Of a DNA stretch of 64,000 bases, positions 1-8,049 are shown piece by piece (the first letter of the stretch is position 1; the number at the start of each line of letters is the position of its first letter). The notes beneath the pieces are model-generated. The model was not told where the DNA came from. It saw nothing but the letters and a program-made list of their open reading frames with translations, and did no database searches. Position numbers and translations under genes: made by a program. This DNA comes from DATJPD01 sp036394195 (GTDB lineage: Bacteria > Pseudomonadota > Alphaproteobacteria > CACIAM-22H2): NCBI GenBank assembly GCA_036394195.1, contig DASWFO010000245.1, forward strand, positions 1 through 64,000, in the 5' to 3' direction.

Positions 1-488
1 GGCAACGCGCCGGCGGCGCCGCCGATCACGATGTTCTGCGGCGTCCGGCGCTTGAGCCAGATCGTGTAGACGAAGACGTAAAAGCAGATCGACAGCGTAA
101 GCAGCGCCGCGGCGACAATATTGACCGCCAGCGCCATCACGACCACCGACCCGATCGAGAGCACGACGCCGAAGCCGAGCGCCTCCGCCGGGTCCATGCG
201 GCCGGCCGGGATCGGACGATCGCGCGTGCGCACCATCAGCGCGTCGACGTCGCTCTCGTACCACATGTTGATGGCACCGGCCGCACCGGCAGCGACGGCG
301 ATGCACAGGATCGCGATCGCCGCCAGTACCGGGTGCAGCGAGCCAGGCGCCATCACCAGGCCAACAAAGCCGGTGAACACGACCAAACTCATCACCCGCG
401 GCTTCAGCAGCGCCACGAAGTCGCGGATCTCGGCACCCTCGAACGGCGCACCGGCGGCAATACCGGCCGTGAGCGGACGATCGGACAA
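1..488 (-). CDS. ctaB: Protoheme IX farnesyltransferase CtaB (5' part, runs off the window)
   Basis: UbiA-superfamily membrane prenyltransferase that converts protoheme to heme O, the precursor of heme A for the oxidase encoded just upstream. About 162 N-terminal codons are present; the 3' end lies beyond base 1. Visible hallmarks are the start of the first helix (FVALLKPRVMSLVVFTGF), the polyprenyl-diphosphate binding stretch (INMWYESDVDALMVRTRDRP, the N..D..D type motif) and alternating hydrophobic helices. The likely start is a TTG at 488, chosen because AAGGAG lies 6 bases before it (491-500 region) and no in-frame ATG is near the family N-terminus. It follows ctaD by 33 bp in the same direction, so probably one operon ctaC-ctaD-ctaB. 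Confidence 0.93.
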   Translation of the reverse strand, partial: MSDRPLTAGIAAGAPFEGAEIRDFVALLKPRVMSLVVFTGFVGLVMAPGSLHPVLAAIAILCIAVAAGAAGAINMWYESDVDALMVRTRDRPIPAGRMDPAEALGFGVVLSIGSVVVMALAVNIVAAALLTLSICFYVFVYTIWLKRRTPQNIVIGGAAGAL

Positions 489-521
489 CGCTCTCTCCTT
501 ATGTCAGCGCGTGGGCGGGGC

Positions 522-2141
522 TCAGTGCCGTGCCTCGGCCGGGATGCGCGGCAGTTCCTCGTAGGTGTGGAACGGCGGCGGCGACGAATGCGTCCACTCC
601 AACGTCGTGGCACCCTCGCCCCACGGATTCGCCGCCGCCTTGCGGCCGGCCACCAGCGAGTAAATCGTCATGAACACGAAGAAGATCGTGGCCGTGAACG
701 ACAGATAGGCGCCGAACGAGCTGATCTCGTTCCAGCCGTGGAAGGCGTCCGGATAGTCCGGGATGCGCCGCGGCATGCCGGCGAGGCCGAGGAAGTGCTG
801 CGGGAAGAAGGTCAGGTTGACGCCGATGAAGGTCGCCCAGAAGTGGATCTTCCCCGCCCATTCCGGGAACTCGCGGCCGAACATCTTCCCGAACCAGTAG
901 TAGAAGCCGCAGAAGATGCCGAACACCGCGCCAAGGCTGAGCACGTAATGGAAGTGCGCGACCACGTAGTAGGTGTTGTGGAGTGCGATGTCGACGCCGG
1001 CGTTCGCCAGCACCACGCCGGTGACGCCGCCAACCGTGAACAGGAAGATGAGGCCGATCGCCCACAGCATGGGCGTATCGAACCTCAGCGATCCGCCCCA
1101 CATGGTGGCGATCCACGAGAAGATCTTGATGCCGGTCGGCACCGCGATGACCATCGTCGCCGCCACGAAATAGGCGCGCGTGTCGACGTCGAGGCCGACC
1201 GTGTACATGTGGTGCGCCCAGACGACGAAGCCGATCACGCCGATCGCCACCATGGCGTACGCCATGCCGAGATAGCCGAACACCGGCTTGTTCGAGAAGG
1301 TCGAGATAACCTGGCTGATGATCCCGAAGGCCGGCAGGATCATGATGTACACCTCGGGATGGCCGAAGAACCAGAACAGGTGCAGGAACAGGATCGGATC
1401 GCCGCCGCCGGCCGGATCGAAGAATGCCGTGCCGAAATTGCGGTCGGTGAGCAGCATGGTAATGGCGCCGGCCAGCACCGGCAGCGCCAGCAGCAGCAGA
1501 AACGCGGTGACCAGCTGCGACCAGACGAAGAGCGGCATCCGGTGCAAGGTCATGCCCGGGGCGCGCATATTGAAGATCGTGGTGATGAAGTTGATGGACG
1601 CGAGGATCGACGAGGCACCCGCGAGGTGCAGCGAGAAAATCGCCATGTCGACCGCGGGCCCGGGCGAGCCGATCGCCCCCGACAGCGGCGGATAGACCGT
1701 CCACCCCACCCCGGCGCCGCCGCCGACCAGCGCCGAGCCGAGCAGCAGCAGGAACGCCGGCGGCAGCAGCCAGAAGCTGATGTTGTTCATGCGCGGAAAC
1801 GCCATGTCCGGCGCCCCGATCATCAGCGGGATGAACCAGTTGCCGAAGCCGCCGATGAGGGCCGGCATGACGGTGAAGAACACCATGATCAAGCCGTGGG
1901 CGGTGATGACCATGTTCCAGAAATGGCCGTCGGGCACCAACTGCAGCCCGGGGTTCTGAAGCTCCGCCCGCATGTAGACCGAGGCGGCGCCGCCGAGCAG
2001 GCCCGCGATCATCGAGAACACCAGGTACATCGTGCCGATGTCCTTGTGGTTCGTCGAATACAGCCAGCGCCGCCAGCCGGTCGGATGGTGGTCGTGGTGG
2101 TCGGCGTGGTCAGCGGTCTTGCTGCCGAAATAGCTGCTCAT
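522..2141 (-). CDS. ctaD: Cytochrome c oxidase subunit I
   Basis: Catalytic subunit of the aa3-type terminal oxidase, carrying heme a, heme a3 and CuB in the inner membrane. The 539-residue length is normal. Heme-copper signatures are present: HPEVY (the His-Tyr cross-link region at the CuB site), the HHMYTVG segment supplying two further CuB histidines, and HFHYVLSLG containing the heme a/a3 ligand pair. The N-terminus carries a His-rich cytoplasmic stretch before STNHKDIGTMYL, the usual subunit I start region. It begins 21 bp after the ctaC stop, with GAGGAC upstream of the ATG, and precedes ctaB, so subunit II, subunit I and heme O synthase are co-transcribed. Subunit III is not in the window; it usually follows ctaB. 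Confidence 0.98.
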   Translation of the reverse strand: MSSYFGSKTADHADHHDHHPTGWRRWLYSTNHKDIGTMYLVFSMIAGLLGGAASVYMRAELQNPGLQLVPDGHFWNMVITAHGLIMVFFTVMPALIGGFGNWFIPLMIGAPDMAFPRMNNISFWLLPPAFLLLLGSALVGGGAGVGWTVYPPLSGAIGSPGPAVDMAIFSLHLAGASSILASINFITTIFNMRAPGMTLHRMPLFVWSQLVTAFLLLLALPVLAGAITMLLTDRNFGTAFFDPAGGGDPILFLHLFWFFGHPEVYIMILPAFGIISQVISTFSNKPVFGYLGMAYAMVAIGVIGFVVWAHHMYTVGLDVDTRAYFVAATMVIAVPTGIKIFSWIATMWGGSLRFDTPMLWAIGLIFLFTVGGVTGVVLANAGVDIALHNTYYVVAHFHYVLSLGAVFGIFCGFYYWFGKMFGREFPEWAGKIHFWATFIGVNLTFFPQHFLGLAGMPRRIPDYPDAFHGWNEISSFGAYLSFTATIFFVFMTIYSLVAGRKAAANPWGEGATTLEWTHSSPPPFHTYEELPRIPAEARH

Positions 2142-2162
2142 CGTTCGTGTCCTCGTTCAGGC

Positions 2163-3041
2163 TTACTGCGCCGCTGCGGATGACGTCGCGGCGACGCGGA
2201 CGGAGGCGTTCTCCGGCTTATCAGACGGCGCCGCCGCGAACTTCTTCTTGGCGTCCACGAGCCAGCGCTTGAAGTCGTCCTTCGACAGCGCCTCGACGGC
2301 GATCGGCATATAGGCGTGATTGGTGCCGCAGATCTGGTTGCAGGCACCGTAATAGACGCCCGGCCGGTCGATATTCACCCAGGTCTCGTTCACCCGGCCC
2401 GGCACCGCATAGATCTGGAAGCCGAGCGAGGAAACGAAGAACGAATGCATGACATCGGTCCCGTTGACGAGGATCCGCACGTCGGTGTTGACCGGCAGCA
2501 CCAGCCGGTTGTCGACCTCGAGCATACGCAGCTGACCGGGCTTCAGATCCGAGTCCTGGACCATGTAGCTGTCGAACTGGATGTCGCCGTTATCGGGATA
2601 CTCGTAGGACCAGTACCATTGATGCCCGGTGACCTTCAGCGTCATCTCGGCATTCGGCGCGCGGTCCTCGAAATAGAGCAGCTTGAAGGACGGGATCGCG
2701 ATCACCACCAGGATGACGACCGGCAGCACCGTCCATAGGATCTCGATCAGGGTGTTATGGGTGGTGCGGGTCGGCACGGGGTGCGCCGAGGCGCGAAAGC
2801 GCACCATCGTGTAGACCAGGAGCCCCAGCACGAACAGCGTGATCACCGTGATGATGACCAGCAACAGGTCGTGAAGGGCGTGGATGCGGTCCTTCACCTC
2901 GGAGGCCGGCGCCTGCATGCCGAACTGCCAGGGCTGCGGATACTGGGCGCTGGACGGACCGGCGAAAACCGCGAAATTCACGAACACGAAAAGCGCAAAG
3001 ACCGCCCGAGCGGCGGCACGTTTCAGCACACGGATGATCAT
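2163..3041 (-). CDS. ctaC: Cytochrome c oxidase subunit II (CuA subunit)
   Basis: Accepts electrons from cytochrome c through the binuclear CuA centre. The 292-residue protein has a signal peptide ending near AGPSSAQ (about residue 33), two membrane helices (about 57-82 and 100-122) and a periplasmic cupredoxin domain. CuA ligands are visible: His199 (DVMHS), Cys234 and Cys238 (CNQICG), His242 and Met245. The aromatic electron-entry patch QWYWSYEYPD lies near 141-150. It heads the ctaC-ctaD-ctaB operon. A plausible sigma-70 promoter lies about 145 bp upstream (3189-3216). The Ala-rich C-terminal tail (about 30 residues) is an ordinary extension. Confidence 0.98.
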   Translation of the reverse strand: MIIRVLKRAAARAVFALFVFVNFAVFAGPSSAQYPQPWQFGMQAPASEVKDRIHALHDLLLVIITVITLFVLGLLVYTMVRFRASAHPVPTRTTHNTLIEILWTVLPVVILVVIAIPSFKLLYFEDRAPNAEMTLKVTGHQWYWSYEYPDNGDIQFDSYMVQDSDLKPGQLRMLEVDNRLVLPVNTDVRILVNGTDVMHSFFVSSLGFQIYAVPGRVNETWVNIDRPGVYYGACNQICGTNHAYMPIAVEALSKDDFKRWLVDAKKKFAAAPSDKPENASVRVAATSSAAAQ

Positions 3042-3466
3042 TCTATGTCCTTAAGAGACGACCCGAGTTCCCGGCGTCAGCGACGGCGCGGAACACGAGA
3101 TAAGTCCTGCCGAAAGCAAACGCATGCAGCCGACAGGCCGACCCAGCCCCCAAGGGTTGCGCCCGCCGTCTGGCCCTGCAGTGCACAATTTATATCAGCA
3201 TTCCTTCGATCTACAAGCCGAACCGCGCGCCAAAATTCCACCGGAAAGACGGGGTTTTTGCTCCGCCGCCAAGACCTTGCGGCGCAGTCGCACGGCTTCG
3301 CCGGCACGCCGCGCCGGTGGCCCAAGTCGCGGGCCGGGGCTGCAAAAGGCCGCGGCGACCCACTATGTTGAAGTGATCCACAGCCGCCTTCTGGACTCCC
3401 GGCCCGCCGGGAGTGACCATGGGCGCAGCCCCCCGCGCCCAACTTGCGTCCCAATGGGAGTTTCCG
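3042..3466. other. Divergent intergenic region between ctaC and tldD
   Basis: About 425 bp with no convincing gene. The small reading frames on both strands here are low-complexity shadows of GC-rich sequence. It holds the candidate ctaC promoter at 3189-3216 and the GGGAG ribosome-binding site of tldD at 3456-3460. The AT-rich patch around 3185-3200 stands out against its GC-rich flanks. Confidence 0.6.
3189..3216 (-). promoter_or_regulatory. Candidate sigma-70 promoter of the ctaC operon
   Basis: Read on the minus strand: TTGTAG (3211-3216), a 16-bp spacer and TATAAA (3189-3194). Transcription would start near 3182 and give a leader of about 140 nt before ctaC. The inference rests on consensus match and local AT-richness only. 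Confidence 0.45.
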
Positions 3467-4900
3467 ATGACCGACCTCACCCGCACCGACGAGATCTTCT
3501 TCACCCGCGCGGGGCTCGACCGGGGCCGGCTGGAGCGGCAGGTCGCCGAGGCGCTGTCGGGGGCCGATGACGGCGAGCTGTTCCTGGAGTATCGGCAGTC
3601 CGAAAGCCTGGCCTTCGACGACGGGCGGCTGAAGAACGCCTCGTTCGATACCAGCCAAGGCTTCGGGTTGCGCGCGGTGCTCGGGGAATCGGCGGGCTAC
3701 GCACATGCCACCGAGCTGTCGCACGATGCCGTAACGCGCGCGGCACGTACCATTCAGGCGGTGAAGTCCGGAGCGGCGGGCACAGTGGCCGAGCCGCCGG
3801 CCGGTACCAACAAGCAGTTCTATACCGACGAGAATCCACTCGGCACCATGGAATTCGCCGACAAGGTGAAGCTCCTGTCGGAAATCGATGCCTATGCGCG
3901 CGCCAAGGACAGCCGGGTGCGCCAGGTCATGGCCTCGATCGCCGGCGAATGGCAGGCGGTGCAGATCATCCGCGCCGACGGTCGCCGCGTCGCCGACGTC
4001 CGGCCGCTGGTCCGGGTCAACGTCGCCGTGATGGTCGGCGAGGGCGACCGCCAGGAGACCGGCAGCTACGGCTGGGGCGGACGGTTCGGCTTCGGCCGCG
4101 TCATCAGCCCCGACCAGTGGCGCAACGCCGCCGACGAGGCGCTGCGGCAGGCGCTGGTGAATCTGTCCGCCATCCCGGCCCCCGCCGGCGAAATGGCGGT
4201 GGTGCTGGGGCCGGGCTGGCCGGGTGTGATGCTCCATGAAGCCGTCGGCCATGGGCTCGAAGGCGACTTCAACCGCAAGAAGACGTCGGCGTTCGCCGGA
4301 CTGCTCGGCCAGCGGATCGCCGCCCCTGGGGTCACGGTGGTCGACGACGGAACGATGCCGGACCGCCGCGGCTCGCTCACCATCGACGACGAGGGCACAC
4401 CCACCGAGCGCACGGTGCTGATCGACGACGGTGTCCTGGTCGGATTCATGCAGGACCGCCAGAACGCCCGGCTCATGGGCATGAAGCCGACCGGCAACGG
4501 ACGGCGCGAAAGCTTCGCCCATCACCCGATGCCGCGCATGCGCAACACCTACATGCTGGGCGGCAAGCACGAGCCCGAGGAGATCATCCGCAGCGTCAAG
4601 CGCGGACTCTATGCGGTGAATTTCGGCGGCGGCCAGGTCGACATCACGTCCGGCAAGTTCGTGTTCAACGCCGCCGAGGCCTATCTGATCGAGAACGGAA
4701 AGGTCGGCCCGGCGGTCAAAGGCGCCATGATCATCGGCAACGGCCCCGAGGCGCTGAAGCACGTGAAGATGATCGGCAACGACATGGGCCTCGATCCCGG
4801 CATCGGCACCTGCGGCAAGGACGGCCAGGGTGTGCCGGTCGGAGTCGGCCAGCCGACCATGCTGATCGACCGGCTGACCGTCGGCGGCACGGCGGCGTGA
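3467..4900 (+). CDS. tldD: Metalloprotease TldD
   Basis: Catalytic half of the TldD/TldE heterodimeric zinc protease known for peptide maturation (microcin B17) and degradation of unfolded peptides such as CcdA. From the ATG at 3467 the product is 477 residues, matching E. coli TldD (481). The zinc motif HEAVGHGLEGD supplies His257, Glu258 and His262, and the conserved GTCGKDGQGVPVG segment is near the C-terminus. The start was chosen over an in-frame ATG at 3413 because GGGAG lies 6 bases upstream and MTDL matches the family N-terminus. A partner-type gene without the zinc motif lies about 17 kb away at 22037. Confidence 0.95.
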   Translation: MTDLTRTDEIFFTRAGLDRGRLERQVAEALSGADDGELFLEYRQSESLAFDDGRLKNASFDTSQGFGLRAVLGESAGYAHATELSHDAVTRAARTIQAVKSGAAGTVAEPPAGTNKQFYTDENPLGTMEFADKVKLLSEIDAYARAKDSRVRQVMASIAGEWQAVQIIRADGRRVADVRPLVRVNVAVMVGEGDRQETGSYGWGGRFGFGRVISPDQWRNAADEALRQALVNLSAIPAPAGEMAVVLGPGWPGVMLHEAVGHGLEGDFNRKKTSAFAGLLGQRIAAPGVTVVDDGTMPDRRGSLTIDDEGTPTERTVLIDDGVLVGFMQDRQNARLMGMKPTGNGRRESFAHHPMPRMRNTYMLGGKHEPEEIIRSVKRGLYAVNFGGGQVDITSGKFVFNAAEAYLIENGKVGPAVKGAMIIGNGPEALKHVKMIGNDMGLDPGIGTCGKDGQGVPVGVGQPTMLIDRLTVGGTAA

Positions 4901-4906
4901 GTCCGA

Positions 4907-5133
4907 TGCCCCTCTCCGCACGAAGTGGGGAGAGGGAGGGACCCATTGCAAAGCAATGGGAGGGTGAGGTGTCGCGCCGCAAGACCCACCTCACCCGCTC
5001 GCGGAGCCTGTCCTTGGGCCGCGCTTCGCGCGGACCCGAGGGCTCGCACATTTTATGACTGATCCCCCCTTCGTTCGCGTTCGCATCCGCTCACGCGAAC
5101 GGCTCCCCCCTAAAGGGCGGAGAGGGTTTTAAC
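4907..5133. repeat. Intergenic inverted repeats of the GGGCGGAGAGGG / CACCTCACCC kind
   Basis: The tldD-amn gap contains several short hairpins: CCCATTGC-AA-(A)GCAATGGG near 4950-4970, a pair around CCGCGCTTCGCGCGG, and CCCTCTCCGC pairing loosely with GGGCGGAGAGGG at 5114-5126. The same words (CCACCTCACCC, GGGCGGAGAGGG) recur at 11008-11152, so this looks like a dispersed intergenic repeat family, not a gene-specific regulator. The right end also provides the purine-rich sequence used as the amn ribosome-binding site. Confidence 0.6.
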
Positions 5134-5137
5134 GAAT

Positions 5138-6646
5138 ATGAGCCCGCGCGATGAGGTGATCGAGGGGCATGGGGGTGCGAGGGAACTGGTCGCGTTCACC
5201 GACCCGGACGCGGCGTGCGCGCGCATCGCCGAGATCTACGACCGCAGCCGGACGGCGATCGTGCAGGCCTTCGCGCAGCGCACGCCGGACCCGGCCGCCG
5301 AAGACCATAAGTTGCCCGATTGGGGCCCGCTGATCGGGGCCAACTATCCCTATCTCGGCATCAGCGTCGGCCTGGAGGACCTGCATCCCGACGCCCGCCC
5401 GTCGTTCGGCATCATCCTCGACCCGGGCACCTACGGCACGACCCTGACCCGCCCCGACCTGTTCGGCGACTACTACCGGGCCCAGATCGGGCTCCTCATC
5501 GAGCGCCACAACGTGCCGGTGGTGGTGGGGATCAGCGACCGGCCGATCCCGCTGCCCTTTGTGGTCGAGGATGCCACGGCCGACGTCACCGAAGCCGACG
5601 TGCGCGCGATGCTGGTGCGCTTCGCGCTGCCCGACCTCGCCGCGGTCGACGATTCGATCGCCAACGGCACCTATCGTCCAAAACCCGGCCAGCCGCGGCC
5701 GCTGGCGCTGTTTCCCGCCGAGCGCGTCGACTATTCGCTGCACCGCCTGCATCACTACACCGCGACGTCGGTGCGCCACTTCCAGCGCTTCGTGCTGCTG
5801 ACAAACTATCAGCGCTACGTCGAGGAGTTCCGCGCCTATGCGCGTCAGCAGATCGAGACCGGCGACGAGTACGCGGCGTTCGTCGAGCCGGGCGACGTGG
5901 TGACGCCCAACCGCCGGGCGGCCGACCTGGCGCCGTCCGGCACGCCGGGCCAGCACCTGCCGCAGATGCCGGCCTATCACCTGCTGCGCGAAGACGGCAA
6001 CGGCATCACGCTGGTCAATATCGGCATCGGACCGAGCAACGCCAAGACGATCACCGACCACGTGGCGGTGTTGCGGCCGCATTGCTGGCTGGTGCTCGGC
6101 CACTGCGCGGGACTGCGGCGCAGCCAGTATCTCGGCGACTACGTGCTGGCGCATGCGTATCTGCGCGAGGACCACGTGCTCGACCGCGACCTGCCGCTGT
6201 CGATCCCGCTGCCGGCGATCGCCGAAATCCAGGTGGCACTCCAGGAGGCGGTGGAGAAGATCACCGGGCTGCGCGGCATCGACCTCAAGACCCGGATGCG
6301 CACCGGCACCGTGTTCACCACCGACAACCGGAACTGGGAGCTCCGCTACAGCGAGCTCTACGAGACCCTGAACCAGAGCCGCGCGATCGCGGTCGACATG
6401 GAATCGGCGACCGTCGCCGCCAACGGGTTCCGTTTCCGGGTGCCGTACGGGACCCTGCTGTGCGTCTCGGACAAGCCGCTGCACGGCGAGATCAAGCTGC
6501 GCGGCATGGCGAACGCCTTCTATCGCGAGCGGATCAGCCAGCACCTGGCGATCGGGCTCGAGGCGCTGTGCATCCTGCGCGAGGGCGGCGAAGCGCGCCT
6601 GCACTCGCGCAAGCTCCGCAGCTTCGACGATCCGCCGTTTAGATGA
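5138..6646 (+). CDS. amn: AMP nucleosidase
   Basis: Hydrolyses AMP to adenine and ribose 5-phosphate, a purine salvage and adenylate-balancing step in the cytoplasm. The 502-residue product has the two parts of the family: an N-terminal regulatory domain (about 1-190) and a C-terminal nucleoside phosphorylase-like domain. In the latter, GIGPSNAKTITDHVAVLRPH and the segment IAVDMESATVAANGFRFRVP carry the family's substrate-binding Met-Glu-Ser signature. CVSDKPLHGEIK follows, as in known Amn proteins. The ATG is preceded by GGAGAGGG about 11 bases upstream. It is a single gene between repeat-rich gaps. Confidence 0.95.
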   Translation: MSPRDEVIEGHGGARELVAFTDPDAACARIAEIYDRSRTAIVQAFAQRTPDPAAEDHKLPDWGPLIGANYPYLGISVGLEDLHPDARPSFGIILDPGTYGTTLTRPDLFGDYYRAQIGLLIERHNVPVVVGISDRPIPLPFVVEDATADVTEADVRAMLVRFALPDLAAVDDSIANGTYRPKPGQPRPLALFPAERVDYSLHRLHHYTATSVRHFQRFVLLTNYQRYVEEFRAYARQQIETGDEYAAFVEPGDVVTPNRRAADLAPSGTPGQHLPQMPAYHLLREDGNGITLVNIGIGPSNAKTITDHVAVLRPHCWLVLGHCAGLRRSQYLGDYVLAHAYLREDHVLDRDLPLSIPLPAIAEIQVALQEAVEKITGLRGIDLKTRMRTGTVFTTDNRNWELRYSELYETLNQSRAIAVDMESATVAANGFRFRVPYGTLLCVSDKPLHGEIKLRGMANAFYRERISQHLAIGLEALCILREGGEARLHSRKLRSFDDPPFR

Positions 6647-6689
6647 TGTAGACCGCCGCGAGCAGATGAAGCCGCATTTCTTCCGCGCC

Positions 6690-6832
6690 ATTCCCGCGCA
6701 AAGCGGGAAGCCAGATTTACCACGGAGGCACGGAGATCACGGAGGACTCAAGAGCGTCATAGCGTCTCCGTCTCCTCCGTGTCTCCGTGGTTTAATTCTT
6801 CCTGGATGCCCGCTTTCGCGGGCATGACGGAT
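6690..6832. repeat. REP-like inverted repeats (CACGGAG family and CCCGCTTTCGCGGG hairpin)
   Basis: Two elements are stacked here. The first is an inverted pair in which a left arm (6720-6750, ACCACGGAGGCACGGAG) is complemented by a right arm (6766-6792, CTCCGTGTCTCCGTGGT). The second is the hairpin GCCCGCTTTCGCGGGC within GGATGCCCGCTTTCGCGGGC (6804 onward), which recurs almost exactly at 19098-19124. A related TTCCCGCGCAAAGCGGGAA hairpin is at about 6690-6710. They lie between genes and look like dispersed palindromic repeats. Confidence 0.75.
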
Positions 6833-6833
6833 T

Positions 6834-7247
6834 ATGATGGGCGCCCGCTTGAGTTCGAAAGCAAAGCTCAAACTCTCCACCTTTCGCATCGGCGAGAAGC
6901 GCAAGCTGGGCGAGGGGCTGCGGCTGGGCACGGTGCGCTTCCTGCCGCGCGGCATCAGCAAAAAGGATTATGCCCGCCGCGACCAGTTCGACGTGTGGTT
7001 TCCCCTGCTCGCCCCCAGCCGCGACCTGTTCCGCTGGTATCGATCGGCCCCGCCCACCGACGCCCGGTTCAAAAGCTTCGCCGCGCGCTATCGGAGGGAA
7101 ATGACCGGAGGCACCGACACGCGGCAGGCGCTCGCCCTGTTGGCGCTGCTCGCCCGGCAAACGCCCATCGCCATCGGCTGCTATTGCCAGACGCCGCAGT
7201 GCCACCGGTTCGTGCTGGAGACGCTTATCCGGGACGCGGCGGCTTAA
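6834..7247 (+). CDS. DUF488 family protein
   Basis: Small cytoplasmic protein of 137 residues. The features match DUF488: the opening STFRIGEK with basic residues, the segment KKDYARRDQFDVWFPLLAPS, and the cysteine-bearing C-terminal IAIGCYCQTPQCHRF, where the conserved C.C.....CHR pattern sits. The biochemical role is unknown; family members often lie near stress or DNA-related genes, which is not the case here. Two adjacent ATGs (6834, 6837) are possible starts and no strong ribosome-binding site is visible. Its TAA shares the TTAA tetramer with the stop of the convergent DUF1028 gene. Confidence 0.8.
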   Translation: MMGARLSSKAKLKLSTFRIGEKRKLGEGLRLGTVRFLPRGISKKDYARRDQFDVWFPLLAPSRDLFRWYRSAPPTDARFKSFAARYRREMTGGTDTRQALALLALLARQTPIAIGCYCQTPQCHRFVLETLIRDAAA

Positions 7248-7963
7248 CGGCGGAAGCGCAGGTCCAGGCCGCGCGCACGCCAGGCGGCCTCGAACGCATC
7301 GAGATCGGTCACGCCCGACGGATTGGCCTTCGTCGGAGACCGGTGCCGACCCGGCTCGAGATCGCGGCGATAGATCTCCAGCAGCCGGCGGAGCTCCGTC
7401 AACGGCTCGGCGTGATCGTCGACCCTGAGGTTGATGTCCGGGAAGTCCTCGGTCGTGGTCAGCAGGAGTGCGGCGGACTGGCGGCCGCGCCGGTCGCCGC
7501 CCGCCGCCTCGCCGGCGTCGAGCGCCATTAAGAGGCGCTCGGCCAGGCTCACGTCGCCATTGGCGCCGAAGGCCTGAAAGGTGGCGCCCACCACGGTCTC
7601 GCCTTTCAGCATGTTGCCGGCGACGCTGAACCCGGGTGCCGTGCGGTGGCCGGCCCATTCGACGCAGTGCCGCCCCGTCCACGCCGCCGCCCGGCCCTGG
7701 CGGTCGACCGCGTGAACCTGGCGAAGATCCCGCCCCGCATCGTTGCGAAGGGCGGCTTCGATCGCCTCGGCCGGCGAGGATCCGCGTTCGAGCTGATCCA
7801 GCACAAGCGGCCCGAGATAGGGGTTGGAAATCGACTGCGTCGACACCGCTCCCACGCCCGAGCGGACATGGGGACAGCGGGCGCCGACGGCAAAGGCGCG
7901 GGTCGTGACGGCCACCGCAAACGCCTGGGACGCGGGATCGAAGGCGACAATCGACCAAGTCAT
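7244..7963 (-). CDS. DUF1028 domain-containing protein (Ntn-hydrolase-like)
   Basis: 239-residue protein matching the DUF1028 family, whose fold resembles N-terminal nucleophile hydrolases. The start MTWSIVAFDP, the segment GVGAVSTQSISNPYLGP and the stretch GNMLKGETVV are characteristic. The last 60 residues form an additional region seen in many members, sometimes described as peptidoglycan-binding-like; no function is proven. It has no signal peptide. It converges with the DUF488 gene, the two stops overlapping in TTAA, and its 5' side faces the divergent binding-protein gene at 8050. Confidence 0.85.
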   Translation of the reverse strand: MTWSIVAFDPASQAFAVAVTTRAFAVGARCPHVRSGVGAVSTQSISNPYLGPLVLDQLERGSSPAEAIEAALRNDAGRDLRQVHAVDRQGRAAAWTGRHCVEWAGHRTAPGFSVAGNMLKGETVVGATFQAFGANGDVSLAERLLMALDAGEAAGGDRRGRQSAALLLTTTEDFPDINLRVDDHAEPLTELRRLLEIYRRDLEPGRHRSPTKANPSGVTDLDAFEAAWRARGLDLRFRR

Positions 7964-8049
7964 GGCGGGCAGGGATTGTACGGAGGAACGGCGGGTTTGT
8001 ATGCTGCTTCGCCGCCCTTCTCAATAGGGCCGGACAGCGGGAGAGTCCC

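Noticed and set aside
333..2183. Long open frame of 616 codons opposite ctaD
   Set aside because: The frame is a low-complexity Arg/His/Asp-rich translation that mirrors ctaD; the minus-strand protein carries all heme-copper motifs.
3077..4951. A 624-codon frame antisense to tldD
   Set aside because: No recognised domain, while the plus strand has the TldD zinc motif. GC-rich genes often leave open frames on the opposite strand.
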